Below are positions 43,175-54,061 of a DNA stretch of 64,000 nucleotides, one piece after another. A model generated the notes under the pieces. The model did no database searches and had not been told where the DNA came from. It worked only from the letters and a program-made list of their open reading frames with translations. Position 1 is the first letter of the stretch. Each line of letters begins with the position of its first letter. The position numbers and the translations under genes are program-made. The DNA is from Closterium sp. Naga37s-1 (lineage: Eukaryota; Streptophyta; Zygnematophyceae; Desmidiales; Closteriaceae), in assembly GCA_947471745.1 (NCBI GenBank), contig CANJKZ010000395.1, positions 1,241,001 to 1,305,000 on the forward strand, in the 5' to 3' direction.

Positions 43175-43390
43175 GCGTCGCCCCTGCAGCCCGCGCGTCG
43201 CCCCTGCAGCCCGTGCGTGTTGCCCCTGCAGCCCGCGCGCCGCCCCTGCAGCCCGCGCGCTGCCCCTGCAGCGCGCGCGTCACCCCTGCAACCCGCGCGT
43301 CGCCCCTGAAGGCCGTGCGCGCTGCCCCTGCAACCCGCGCGCCGCTCCTGCAGCCCGCGCGCCGCCCCTGCAGCCGAGCCACGCCGCCCA
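43175..43390 (+). repeat. Copia E leader repeats, right part
   Basis: Continuation of the cccctgcagcccgcgcgtcg array after F. It then changes to ccgagccgcgccgcccag units and CTG-rich sequence (43480-43680) before the protease region. Confidence 0.85.
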
Positions 43391-46089
43391 GCCCGAGCCG
43401 CGCCGCCCAGGCCGAGCCGCGCCGCTCAACCCGAGCCGCCCTGCCCAACCCGAGCCGCCCTGCTGCTAATACTCCTCCTGCTGCTGCTCGTTCTACTGAT
43501 GCTGCTGGTGGAGGTGCTGCAGGGAGTGCTGGAGGTGCAGCTGCCCAGCCCCACCGAGCCGCCCTGCTGCTACTACTGCTGCTGCTGCTGCTGCTCGTGC
43601 TACTGCTGCTGCTGCTGGAGGTGCTGCTGGGAGTGCTGAAGGTGCTGATGGTGCTGGAGGTGCTGGAGGTGCTGGACCTACTACTGACCGTCACTGTCTG
43701 TCATGGCCACTATCGCGGCAGTTGCAGCGGCCAGGGGTGGACAGCAGCGGGTACTGCCTCTCCCGGACGACCCCACCCCTCAGCAGCTTCGTGAGTGGGT
43801 TTTTCAGCGAGGCCGTCCTGGTGGTGGAGGTTTTGGTTTTATGTGGCCTCAGCGACCTCGCGACTGTGCTTCTCAGCGATGCGTCCCTGGTTGTGTAGAG
43901 GTTGTTGCTCTCGGTTCTAGTGAGTCTGCTGCCGCTCCAGGTGCTGGTGAGTCTGCTGCCGCGCCAGGTGCTGGTGAGTCTGCTGCAGCTCTAGGTGCCC
44001 GTGAGTCTGTCGACGCTCTAGGTGCTAGTGTGTCTACTGCCACAGGTCCTGTCCCCGCTGAGGCCTTGCACACTTTCACGCTTGACTTAGGCGCATCACG
44101 TTGCTTCTTTCGTGATTGCACCACAGTCACACCACTCGCAGCACCTGTCCCAGTCTCACTGGCTGACCCCTCTGGGGGCCCAGTAGTTGCACGAGCCTCC
44201 ACTGTCCTCCCGTGTCCAGCAGTCCCCTCCGGTTCTCTGTCAGGTCTACACCTCCCCACGTTCTCGACCAACTTGGTGAGCAACGCTGCCATTCAGGATG
44301 TCTGGGTTGATACCTTTATTCCTGGAGGGCAGCGTGTGGCGATCTGTACGTGCTCCCGGAGTGGCCGTCACCTAGCTACATTCACTTGACAGCCTGGGTC
44401 TAGTCTGTACACACTGACCACTGCGTCTGCACAGGTGGCTGAGTCGGGTCAGTTGGTTGCGTCGAGTCGGGCGTCTGCGTCGGGACAGTTCGCTGCGTCT
44501 TGCTCGTGCAGAGTACTCACGCACGAGACTCAGCGCTGGCACCACCGTCTTGGTCACCCCTCCCTGCCGCGTCTGCGCAGCATGCACTCCCGTCTCCTTG
44601 TCTCTGGCCTCCCCAGGCTCGCTTGCCCCGCCGTGCCTTCCTTGCGTCAAGGGGCGGCAGCGCGCCGCTCCTCACTCCTCCGAGTTTCCTCCGACCACTG
44701 CTCCTCTGCAGACTCTCCACATGGACGTGTGGGGCCCGGCCCCCATTGGTGGAACGGACCGCGAGCGCTACTTCCTGCTAGTTGTTGACGACTAAACACG
44801 CTACACCAATGTCTTCCCCTTGCGCCGCAAGGCGGACGTCAGCGGTGTCCTGATCCCCTGGATCCGTGCTACTCGTCTCCAGCTGCACGAGCGGTTTCAG
44901 CAGGACTTCCCAGTCCTGCGTCTGCACTCTGACAGGGGCGGTGAGTTCTCCTCTGACCTCCTTGCGGGGTTCTGTCGAGACGAGAGCATCTGCCAGTTGT
45001 TCACGCTTCCGGCCTCTGCTCAGAAGTATGGGATTGCTGAGCGTCGCATTGGCTTGACCATGCAGGTTGCTCGCACCTCCATGATCCATGCGGCTGCTCC
45101 CCATTTTCTATGGCCGTTTGCGGTCCGATACGCTGCGCATCAGCTCAACCTCTGGCCCCGTGTCTCTGAGCCAGAAACCTCGCCCACACTCCGGTGGACG
45201 GGGAAGGCTGGCGATGCATCAGTGTTTCGGGTCTGGGGCGCATTCTCCCTTGTTCGCGATGCCAAAGCGAGCAAGGTCTCCTCTCGCACTCTCCGCTGCG
45301 TCTTCCTTGGCTTCCCCACTGACGCCCTGCCGTGGCAGTTCTACCACCCGCCCTCGCGTCGAGTCTTCTCCTCCCAGGACGTCACCTTTGACGAGTCTGT
45401 CTGTTTCTACCAGTTGCACCCGCACGCATCCCACCCGATTCCCCTAGCACCCCTCTTCCTGGTACCAGTCCCCCCCCCGGTAGACCCCCTCCCCCCACAG
45501 GGTCCTGCTCCCTCTGGTGTGTCTCAGGTCGACCCACCCCCCTTGGATGAGCCAGTGGGGATCTCTTCTGACTCCTCTGGCCCAGCTGAGGGGGGTGACC
45601 CTGTTGCGGACGACACGGCGGCCACTCGCCGCTCTCCACGCTTGGAGACCCCCCCGGGTTTTCCGCCTCGACCGTCTTCGCCGCCTCCGCAGCCTGCTGC
45701 TGTGGACTATGGAGCTGAGACTACAGGTGCTGAGACTGGGGGTACTGTGCCTGAGGTTGCTCGCTCTCCTCGCTTGGAGACCCCCCCTGGTTTTCCGCCT
45801 CGGCCGTCTTCGCCGCCTCAGCAGCCTGCTGCTGTGGACCCTGGAGCTGCTGTTGGTGGTGACACTGGGGGTGCGGGTTCTGGGGGTGCTGAGACCGAGG
45901 GTGAGGGTTCTGGGGGTGCTTCGGCTGGAGGTGCTGACTCTGGGGGTGTTGCGAGTCCTAGTGGCGGTGGAGCTGTGGGTGACCCTGCTGGAGGACGTGG
46001 AGCTGGACAGTCTAGTCCACATGAGGCGCCCTCGCCGGAGTGGATCCGTGCTTGGATTGTTCGGCGTAGCCATCCTGGTGGTGGAGGAC

Positions 46090-47080
46090 TTGGTCCTGCT
46101 GGTGTTGGAGGTACTCCTGGGCGTGCTGCTAGTGCTGGAGGTGCTGGAGCTGCTAGTCCTGGAGGTACTGCTGGTGCTGGAGGTGCTGGAGCTGCTAGTC
46201 CCGGAGGTACTGCTGGTGCTGGAGGTGCTGGAGCTGCTAGTCCTGGCGGTACTACTGGAGGAGCTGGAGCTGCTGGTGCTGGAGGTGCTGGAGCTGCTAG
46301 TCCTGGAGGTACTGCTGGTGCTGGAGGACGTGGAGCTTCTGGTGCTGCCAGTGCTGGAGGTGCTGGAGCTGCTGGTCCTACTGCTGGTGCTGGAGGTACT
46401 GGAGGTGCTGCTGGTGCTGAAGGACGCAGAGCTACTGGTCCTGCTGGTGCTGGAGGTGTTGGAGGTGATGGAGCTGCTGGTCCTGCTGCTGGTGCAGGAG
46501 GTACTGGAGGTGCTGCTGGTGCTGGAGGACGTGGAGCTGCTGGTCCTGCTGCTGGTGCTGGAGGTACTGGAGGTGCTGCTGGTGCTGGAGGACGTGGAGC
46601 TGCTGGTGCTGCTGGTGCTGGAGGTGCTGGAGGTGCTGCTGTTGCTGGAGGACGTAGAGCTACTGGTGCTGCTGGTGCTGGAGGTGCTGGAGCTGCTGGT
46701 CCTACTGCTAGTGCTGGAGGTACTGGAGGTGCTGCTGGTGCTGGAGGACGTGGAGCTGCTGGTGCTGCTGGTGCTGGAGCTGCTGGTCCTGCTGCTGGTG
46801 CTGGAGGACGTGGAGCTGCTGGTGCTGCTGGTGCTGGAGGACGTGGAGCTGCCGGATCTGCTGGTGTTGGAGGTGCTGGAGCTGCTGGTGCTGGAGGTGC
46901 TGGTCCTGCTGCTGGTGCTGGAGGTACTGGAGGTGCTGCTGGTGCTGGAGGACCCGTAGCTACTGGTGATGCTGGTGCTGGAGGTACTGGAGGTGCCGGT
47001 GCTACTGGTGCTGGAGGTGCTGCTGGGAGTGCTGGAGGAGCTGCTCGTGCTGGAGGTACGGGAGCTGCTGGTACTCTTCG
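46090..47080 (+). repeat. CTGGTG-type repeats coding the Gly/Ala linker of copia E
   Basis: About 1 kb of ctggtgctggaggtgctgg variants. In frame they encode GAGGAGAAGPAAGAGGTGGA-type sequence between integrase and RT. Copia A and M have shorter versions at the same place; B and C carry Gln/Glu repeats instead. Confidence 0.85.
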
Positions 47081-49021
47081 CCACCTTCTCAGTCTTCCGC
47101 CAGGTGCTACTGACTTCCTTGTGGCAGGTACTACTCCTCCGTTACTGTTTCCACCGGCAGACCAGTCTCAGCCGCCGCTACTACCGCACTCCCCACTGGC
47201 TGCTCTTGCTCCTTACACTGCGGTGACACAGTCCCTGACTGAGCGTCGAGAGCCTGAGACTCGTGCTTCCACCCCTGAGCGTCGAGAGCCTGAGTCTAGC
47301 TTTGACCTTGAGCCCGAGCCTAGAGCTGCTGTCCGTGCTCGTGTTCCTCGTGTTCGTCGTCAGCGTGCTCCGGCTGTCCCGGGCACTCACGATATGACAC
47401 CCCGTCCTTCCTCTGTTCCACAGCGCGTTGTCCTGCCGTTCCTCTCTTCCTGACGTTGCTGACCCTCCGCCTGACCTTGCTCGTGCGTCCAGTCCGACTG
47501 TTACTCGCTTTCTTGCTACGGTTGTGACTGACCCTACGTTCTCGTCTCCTGCTGCGTCTGCCTTACTCGCTGAGCTCGTTGACTTTGCCGCTGTGTACCG
47601 CCTAGAATACCTTGCGAGTCTTGTTTCTGACCCTGTCCCTACCTGTCCTCCGTCCATCGGGGGTGAGACTGCCCTTGGCTGTACTGCCCTTGGTTGTGAC
47701 GTTCTTGAGGACAGACAGGAGGAGCTGGAGTGCTTTGTGATTACTGTACCTCACCTTGCTACCATGCTGCTTGCCCCTGAGGGAGACCCGGATGCACTGG
47801 ACATCCCCACCCCGCGCTCTTACAGAGAGGCGATCTCGGGTGAGTTCTCCTCCGAGTGGCAGACAGCCATGGAAGCAGAGATGGCTTCCTGGAAGTCCAC
47901 AGGCACCTACGTCGACGAGGTTCCCCCTCCGGGGGCGAACATCATCAGTGGCATGTGGATTTTCAGGATGAAGCGGCCGCCGGGTTCTCCGCCTGCCTTC
48001 AAGGGGCGTTACGTTGTTCGAGGCTTCAGTCAACTTGAGGGGGTTGATTTCTTTCAGACCTTCTCCCCCACCCCAAAGATGACCACTCTTCGGGTGTTAC
48101 TACACGTTGCAGCACAGCGCGACTACGAGCTGCACTCCCTCGACTTCTCGACATGATTCTTGCAGGGCAGCCTTCACGAGGCCATCTGGCTCCGCCGTCC
48201 ATAGGGCTTCACTGGGACGTTTCCTGCGGGTACCCAGTGTAGTCTACGGCGACTAGTGTACGGCCTGCGTCAGGCGCCCCGCGAGTGGCACGACACACTG
48301 AGGACGACACTTGCGGCTCTTGGTTTCGCTCCCTCGACAGCTGACCCGTCGTTGTTCCTACGCTCGAACACTACTCTGCCGCCGTTCTACATCCTCGTGT
48401 ACGTCGACGACTTGGTCTTTGCTACTGCTGACACCGAGGCACTGGCCCGTGTGAAGTCCGAACTGCAGAAGAGACACACGTGCACTGACCTGGGTGAACT
48501 GCGTAGCTACCTTGGCTTGCAGATCACCCGGGACAGAGCAAGGCGCACCATCACGTTGACTCAGTCACACATGGTGCAGCAGGTCCTAAAGCGGTTCGGC
48601 TTCACCTACTCCTCACCACAGCACACTCCTCTGGCTACAGGCCACTCGCTCTCAGCTCCACCTTCGGACGAGTCCGTAGAGCCGAGTGGTCCATACCCTG
48701 AGCTTGTGGGCTGCCTCATGTACCTGATGACTTGCACTCGCCCTGACCTCGCGTACCCTCTCAGCCTTCTGGCTCGCTACGTGGCTCCTGGTCGACACCG
48801 AAAGGTGCACTGGGATGCTGCTAAGAGGGTACTGCGTTACTTGTGCAGTACATCAGGCATGGGACTGGTGCTTGGAGGACGGGACACTGTCGTCCTCACG
48901 GGTCACTCCGACGCTTCCTGGGCTGACGACCAGGCGACTCAGAGGTCGTCACAGGGTTACACCTTCAGTCTCGGCTCTGAGGTCCACTCGTTCATCTTTG
49001 GTGCTTAGTTTCAGCTGTGAG

Positions 49022-49254
49022 TAGGGCCTCAGATTCGTTTTGGCCTAGGCTGAAAAATCAGAGTTGGTACAAAACGTTTTGCTGAAAATCAGACAAATCA
49101 GCCATTTTATGCCATTTTACACTACAAATCTAATAAAATTTTCTGTTTCTTTTGAACAAATTGCTGAAAAATCAGCCTCAGTTCTAAAAAAGGTCTAAAA
49201 TCTCAGCCTTTTTTTACCTAAATCCGCCTTTTTTCGCTGACTTCTTAGGCCCTG
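49022..49254. mobile_element. hAT-type MITE in the RNase H of copia E
   Basis: 233 bases, AT-rich, with an 8-base target duplication GCTGTGAG (49014-49021 and 49255-49262). Terminal inverted repeats: left TAGGGCCTCAGATTCG, right (reverse complement) CAGGGCCTAAGAAGTC. Removing it restores SFSCEAEIYAGAMAAQEL. The 8-base duplication and CAGGG-like ends are the hAT superfamily signature. Inside, ctgaaaaatcag and close variants occur three times. No coding capacity. Confidence 0.92.
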
Positions 49255-49655
49255 GCTGTGAGGCCGAGATCTATGCTGGGGCTATGGCTGCACAAGAGCT
49301 ACGCTAGCTGACCTACCTGCTGACCGACCTTGGGGAGCAGCCTCGTTCTCCTCCAGTGTTGACGTCGACAACAAGGCAATGCTTGCCTTGTGTTGCGAGC
49401 AGCGACTGGAGCACAGAACGAAGCACATTGCTCTTCGCTACTTCCTTACGCGTGAGTTGCAGCAGCATCGCCAGCTCCACCTCTCCTACGTGGCCTCGCG
49501 GGCCAACACAGCTGATGTGTTCACCAAGGCCCTCGGGTCTGGTGATCATGAGCACTTCTGTCTTGCTCTTGGGCTTGTGCCCACTCTGCCTCACCTGCTG
49601 GTTGCTTGGCTTGCACTTGTTGTACACTGATATATTTATTTATACCTGCATGTTT

Positions 49656-49998
49656 ACTCTTTCCAACAAGCCGTCAAACTCGTGAATTGCCCAAGTATCG
49701 GCTAAGATATGTCTTATAACGTGATCACTTGTGCTCTTAGAAGCAAGGATAGACCTCTCTCGAATTTGTTGTCGAATGTATCACATAAAAAATGATTCTG
49801 TATTTCAATATGATAGCATGCAATACAAAGCAAACAGATTTATAGCATGCAAACAACATCGAGCCGCACAAGTAACCTCGAACCGCGGTACACTCGCGAA
49901 TGTTCGAGTAACATTTCGAAGGGGTGAAACTCTACACTCGAATTTCACCGAACGAATTCTCCTTCAGTCTAGATTGTTCTTGTGCTGCCATGTGGCAC
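49656..49998 (-). repeat. Second copy of the copia G LTR segment
   Basis: 343 bases matching 35553-35897 in the same orientation, from ctttccaacaagcc to catgtggcacc. It begins exactly where copia E breaks off. The sequence beyond it (49999-about 50400) has no counterpart at the first copy, because E starts there; it may be the rest of the same LTR or older flank. Confidence 0.7.
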
Positions 49999-50657
49999 CA
50001 AATCGATGGGTCTTCCTAAGTCAAACCTTGAGCCCCACGCCAACCTGCAGCTCACTCGAAGGTGCACCAAAACAAAACCGTTCGGTGGTTAAGGGCAAAG
50101 CTTGCCTCACGCAACCTCCAACACAAACATGCTTGTTAGGCTTTAGTGGGGCACACACTATGGGGTACACGGGATTTTACTTGTACCCCCTCCTTGCTAG
50201 TGAACTTCATTCAGTGAAATCCACTGCGGTCCCTCCAAGTTCCCAACCCTGCTTCCTTCGTGCAGCACTAACAGGGGGAACATCTCGTCACTCTCCGCAG
50301 GGGTTGGGGCAAATATTTGTCGCCTCCAACGCCTAACCACAAACCCGGTAACCAGGTGGAGGCAAGTGATAAACCTTTGCCTCCACCCCCCCCAAATTGC
50401 GCCCTTGCTTTAAGAGGAGGTGTTAAGTTAGTAGCTAGAGAAACTTAGGAGTCAAAGAAGGAATCATGGCTTAAAATGACGTGAGTAGCGTAAGAGAGAT
50501 TAGAAGGGTTTCACTAACAAGCAAGGGGCTAAGTTTAGGTGGACGAGGTGAAGGTGGCTGCTTGTAAAGAAGCAACATCACAGGGCCTGGTTTATCATAC
50601 CATATTATGGTTCTTCCACATACGCACAAAACGAGAATGCCAGATAAATACCAGCTG
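49999..50657. other. Non-coding stretch, possible LTR remainder
   Basis: No convincing open frame or domain. It may include the remainder of the G-type LTR up to about 50400. The rest is ordinary-composition DNA downstream of the stop of the minus-strand gene at 50658. Confidence 0.35.
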
Positions 50658-51889
50658 TCAGAAGGTCGTCACACTTGGTGCAAACTTTCCCTGTACGTCC
50701 ACGAAGCTAACTTTGAAAACCCGAACCCTAACATAAAAGTCATCGGGATTCTGAAACATCCCAGAGTCGACTAACGCCTTGATATTGCCGACTGGCTTGT
50801 AAGGCACAGTCGAATTAAGTGTAACCGTTGTGCTGGCGGTGCAGGTCCAGGTGCCGGCCGCTACTCGTATATATGTTGAGCACAGAAACTCGGCCACAAG
50901 GGATCTGGTGCTGTTCCTGTAAAAAGCGGAGCTGAACGATGGGGAGAATTCCCTATAATTGAGAGTTATGCCCCTAATGAGGGTTACGATCGAGCTGGTT
51001 TGGTCAGTGGCCGTGCTGCAATGAGAGGGGAGAGAGGGAGGGGGAGGGGGGGGGGAGAGGGTGGGGAGACAGGCAGATGCGAGAGCACATAGTAGTAATG
51101 GGGTCCTGCTGCTGCAATCATAGCGTGAACGAGGTGTCACGAGATAGGATATATAGTAGTCATCAACGAAATGGAAATGAATCGAGGTTTAGGGTTGTGT
51201 GTTTATCACCGGAGTTTGGCGCTTACACGTTAGCATCCAGGGTGCACGAGGCATTAAAAAAAAATCCCGAGAAAAGCGTCGATGAGGATTGGTCTGTGCA
51301 ACGCGGAGAGGGATATGAAGGTAGGGAAAAAGGCGGAGAATGTCGTGGTAGATAAGAGAAGAAAGACTCAAGCAATAAAAATTCGGAGATTGGATCATCG
51401 TGATGGGAGTGCGTGCAGGTTGAAAGCATCAGTAATGACAAGAGAGTCACCGTACAGCGTGTGTTGGAGGTTTGGAGCAGATGACGACCCGCGATGGCGC
51501 TGCAGGAGAGAGAGGGCAGCACTGCACGAAGGACGTGGCGAGATATTATGGTTGTTAGAGTCAGATTTTGAGAACTTCACAGATCTAGTCAGATATAACA
51601 GTCGGAATTTCGGAGATTTGACTCAGGATAGGATTGCCTCATCGTTGAATTATGTTGGTCCAGGTTCCTCGACCTTAGCTGCGTGCAAGTAATACATTTG
51701 TTTTGCAAAAAATCGCAGAGTGGGCGAGCAGATTGAGCACGAAGCAGCGGCTAAGCGGCTAGAGTGACCAGCAACAGGCGGTCAAGCGTCGGTAGCATGA
51801 TAGTAACTATCGAGGACGAACGGCGGTGAGATCACGTTCAGGAACTCACCAGCGAGGACGAACGCAGATCGCAGCGACCAGAGCGCCAT
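50658..51889 (-). CDS. Candidate spliced host gene, possibly secreted protein
   Basis: Minus strand. ATG at 51889 gives MALWSLRSAFVLA, signal-peptide-like, in a 40-base coding exon (51889-51850) ending at a consensus donor, G|GTGAGT. A terminal exon starts after a long pyrimidine tract and CATTGCAG (acceptor at 51018/51017) and reads to a stop at 50658. It encodes ATDQTSSIVTLIRGITLNY, YRNSTRSLVAEFLC and FYVRVRVFKVSFVDVQGKF, with two NST glycosylation sequons. The phases of the two exons do not match, so at least one further exon is needed; candidate acceptors lie near 51500 and 51105. I do not recognise the domain. It is the only locus here with promoter, splice signals and non-repetitive coding sequence together. 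Confidence 0.45.
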
Positions 51890-52027
51890 GGCTGCTAGTG
51901 GTCGTCGCGAAGTGGTTCTACTTGTGCTTGCGTGTGATGACGAGAATTACAGGGCTGCCTTGACAGAAGAGAATGGAGAGGCTCGAACCAAGTGCGAATG
52001 AGATAGTGTTCAGTAAAAAAACCTGTG

Positions 52028-52035
52028 CTTTTATA
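52028..52035 (-). promoter_or_regulatory. TATA box of the candidate host gene
   Basis: The reverse complement reads TATAAAAG, 139 bases upstream of the ATG at 51889. Spacing suits a plant-type core promoter with a 5' UTR of about 100 bases. Confidence 0.45.
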
Positions 52036-52987
52036 ACCAGTCGAGAGGGCTAGTACTTGGTAGGATAAAACATCTGCGCGCGGATGACTGAAGGGCTATG
52101 TGGTTGCAAGCTCTACGCGGCGTGGAAAGCGCGAGTCAGTTCTATTATCAGGCAGCGAAGGGACAGGAGCGCCCAGGTAGAAATTTGCCGTGGAGCCTCA
52201 AGGTGCGCCAGCTTGAGGCTGCTATTGGGCTAAACGGGTTTCAACTTGAAACACTCGGGCCGTGTCAGATGCCATGGGCACTCGCGGGGCCGCGACTCAC
52301 GCCGGTGGTCTTAGGTGCCTTCACCTCATCTTTCCAGGTGTCGGATCGGAACTGGTGATTGCCTTGCACCTTGCGTTGTATTTCATCACTACCGTAGTAC
52401 TTACGAAAGGGCAAGGCGTTGTACAGGGAAATGTTGCTTTTGGTGTTGCTTGCTTCTGATTTTCTCCTGAATCCTGATGCCCCCTTTTTCGCCGCATGTG
52501 CCTCTGTTAGTAGGCGCAGAAGCATTCATGAAATCCCAAGGGTCGGGTTGGGTGAAGCTCACATTTGCTGCCGAAAATAACGCTGTTGGGCTAGGGGCAG
52601 CTTGCTTGAGGACTGAACAAACCCACCGAACCTTGTTCAACCGTTTTGACAATATACTCTACCGGTTAAAAACGTGCAGAATGGTACTAAACCACGCTAT
52701 GTGGCGACAAACCTATCAAATACAAAGTTTGTCAAGGAGTTTGTTCAATGCGCCGTGTCTCGCGCAAAATTATCTGGGAGTTACCATACCTGTTGCGAAA
52801 ACTGACTTCGCATAAACTGTAGATAAAAACAGACTAAAAGCATCATGTTTGCACCATGTGAATCAAAGTTTGCCAATCAACCAAGGAAAAATAACAAAGC
52901 ACAAAACAGCAAGTATGGCAATAGGGGCAGTAAACTATCAGAATAACTGTGCAGGAATGATCGGATTAGCAAGAGTTGGGGTACAAG
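52036..52987. other. Unassigned single-copy-looking DNA
   Basis: Balanced composition and no relation seen to the repeats in the window. Open frames up to about 110 codons occur on both strands (for example 52098-52358 plus, 52401-52652 minus), but no domain, splice pattern or partner supports any of them. It may hold upstream regulatory sequence of the gene at 50658-51889. Confidence 0.4.
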
Positions 52988-53963
52988 TGTTGGAATAACC
53001 GAAAGGTTATCGTAACATTCCCGAAGGCTCTCCATTCGCGCATCACTCCATAACGAAGCAACGCGCCTGTATCAGTATCGCAATAGCTCATATAGAGCAT
53101 GCGGAAGGTCGAGGGTCACCCGAAGGTCAACAGTCGAAGACAGTCAACGGTCGTGACCCTTGACTGCCTAGTGACCGCACTTGGTAATTACACGATGCAA
53201 CATGGTAACTGTCAAGAATAGCAATAGTCGTGGTTACTGTACCAATGCAATTCAGTTAATAAAGGAATGTACCCCTCATAGTACATGGCTAGTTAGGATT
53301 GCTACCGTCATCACCCGGATATGCCCCCAGGTGGGGGTATAAAAAAACCTGAAAAAATGGTGGGTGGGCTTATAATGTGGTAAATTTTATTACACCATGG
53401 GCTAAATAAATGACATTTATGGAATTTTGAATTTAAAACACTGGAATGTAGATTTCACCATTGCGGATTCTATCGATGCTAACAAAAAGTGGGTCGCTGC
53501 TGAAACTTTCAGGGAATGCGTCATACTGGCGATAATCCGTGTCAGCACATTCCGAACTGTTGATAATTTGGTCTTACGTGTGCTCCCGTGACAGTTTCGC
53601 CAAGCGAGCCAGGGGGGATTTCGCCAGGCACGTCAGTAGTGATTGCTTTAGGCGCGTTAGTGGCGATTTCACTATAAAAAACACGGGAATTCAATGGGTG
53701 CGCTTATACGAAGATTGAGAGAATTTGGGGTGGGCTTATAATTGGCAACCGGCTATAAGCCCACTAGTCCGATTATAAGCCCATGGGTGTAACATAGGCC
53801 TGGGGGTATATCCGGATGATGACGGTATTTATTCCTTGTACTCCTATCTTATAATTATCTTGTTCTCTTTCAACTTACTAACAATGTCATTCACAAAGAC
53901 TTCATTGTCTTCTCTCAAACTTGACAGACTTATCCTATCCAGTACGACCCTTCAGTTACAACA
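52988..53963 (+). repeat. Copia L 5' LTR
   Basis: Ends are TGTTG...CAACA, a perfect 5-base terminal inverted repeat. Without the insertion at about 53303-53827 it would be about 450 bases. No second LTR is visible in the window. Confidence 0.7.
53303..53827. mobile_element. Inverted-repeat transposon (MITE-like) in the copia L LTR
   Basis: About 525 bases with terminal inverted repeats of about 28 bases: left TACCGTCATCACCCGGATAT, right (reverse complement) TACCGTCATCATCCGGATAT, both continuing into a run of C. If the outer TA is a target duplication, the ends would fit the Tc1/mariner pattern; this is not certain. Subterminal gggcttataat and attataagccc motifs are inverted. No coding capacity. 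Confidence 0.75.
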
Positions 53964-54061
53964 TGGTATGAGAGCTAGAGTGGATTATAAGGCCTGTCGA
54001 AGTTCTTTGTTCTTCTCGAACAAACTCTTTATAAATTATTCATTACAAACTCTGCATCACA

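Larger units (their letters stand above)
43703..49630 (+). pseudogene. Copia E pol polyprotein
   Basis: An ATG at 43703 (MATIAAVAAARGGQQRVLPL) opens a gag remnant and protease whose active site reads TLDLGASRCFF, Leu replacing Ser of DSG. There is a TGA at 44388 (Arg CGA in relatives). GAG-pre-integrase reads WHHRLGHPSLPRL. The integrase has HMDVWGPAP, a TAA at 44793-44795 where DDY is expected, and LHSDRGGEFSSDL; QKYGIAERR replaces QQNG-AER. Its 877-codon frame (44820-47453) then runs through about 540 residues of Gly/Ala linker. RT starts SGMWIFRMKRPPG (about 47950) and contains LVYVDDLVFATAD (48395-48430). RNase H is split by the MITE at 49022-49254, with a TAG at 49305 for Trp. It ends LGLVPTLPHLL. 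Confidence 0.87.
35902..49655 (+). mobile_element. Copia E: plus-strand Ty1/copia split by F and a MITE
   Basis: 5' LTR 35902-36034, primer site TGGTATTAGAGC (36035-36046), GGGCCCACC (36060-36068), leader repeats 36100-36510 resuming at 43175-43390, then a gag remnant, protease, integrase, a very long Gly/Ala linker, RT and RNase H to 49630. The same cccctgcagcccgcgcgtcg repeat on both sides of F shows it is one element. The 3' UTR and 3' LTR are missing: at about 49656 it runs into a G-type LTR segment. Confidence 0.85.

Noticed and set aside
36641..43179. ACCAA/GCGTC as the target duplication of element F using only the 429/431-base LTRs
   Set aside because: The two flanks do not match; including the 133-base outer segment gives TG...CA ends and matching GCGT flanks, so that interpretation was preferred.
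45444..47084. 546-codon Ser/Thr-rich minus-strand frame
   Set aside because: Complement of the Gly/Ala linker repeats of copia E; simple translation of CTGGTG repeats.
52098..52815. Overlapping plus- and minus-strand frames as small genes
   Set aside because: Both strands are open over parts of the region, neither shows a domain, splice pattern or promoter that favours it.
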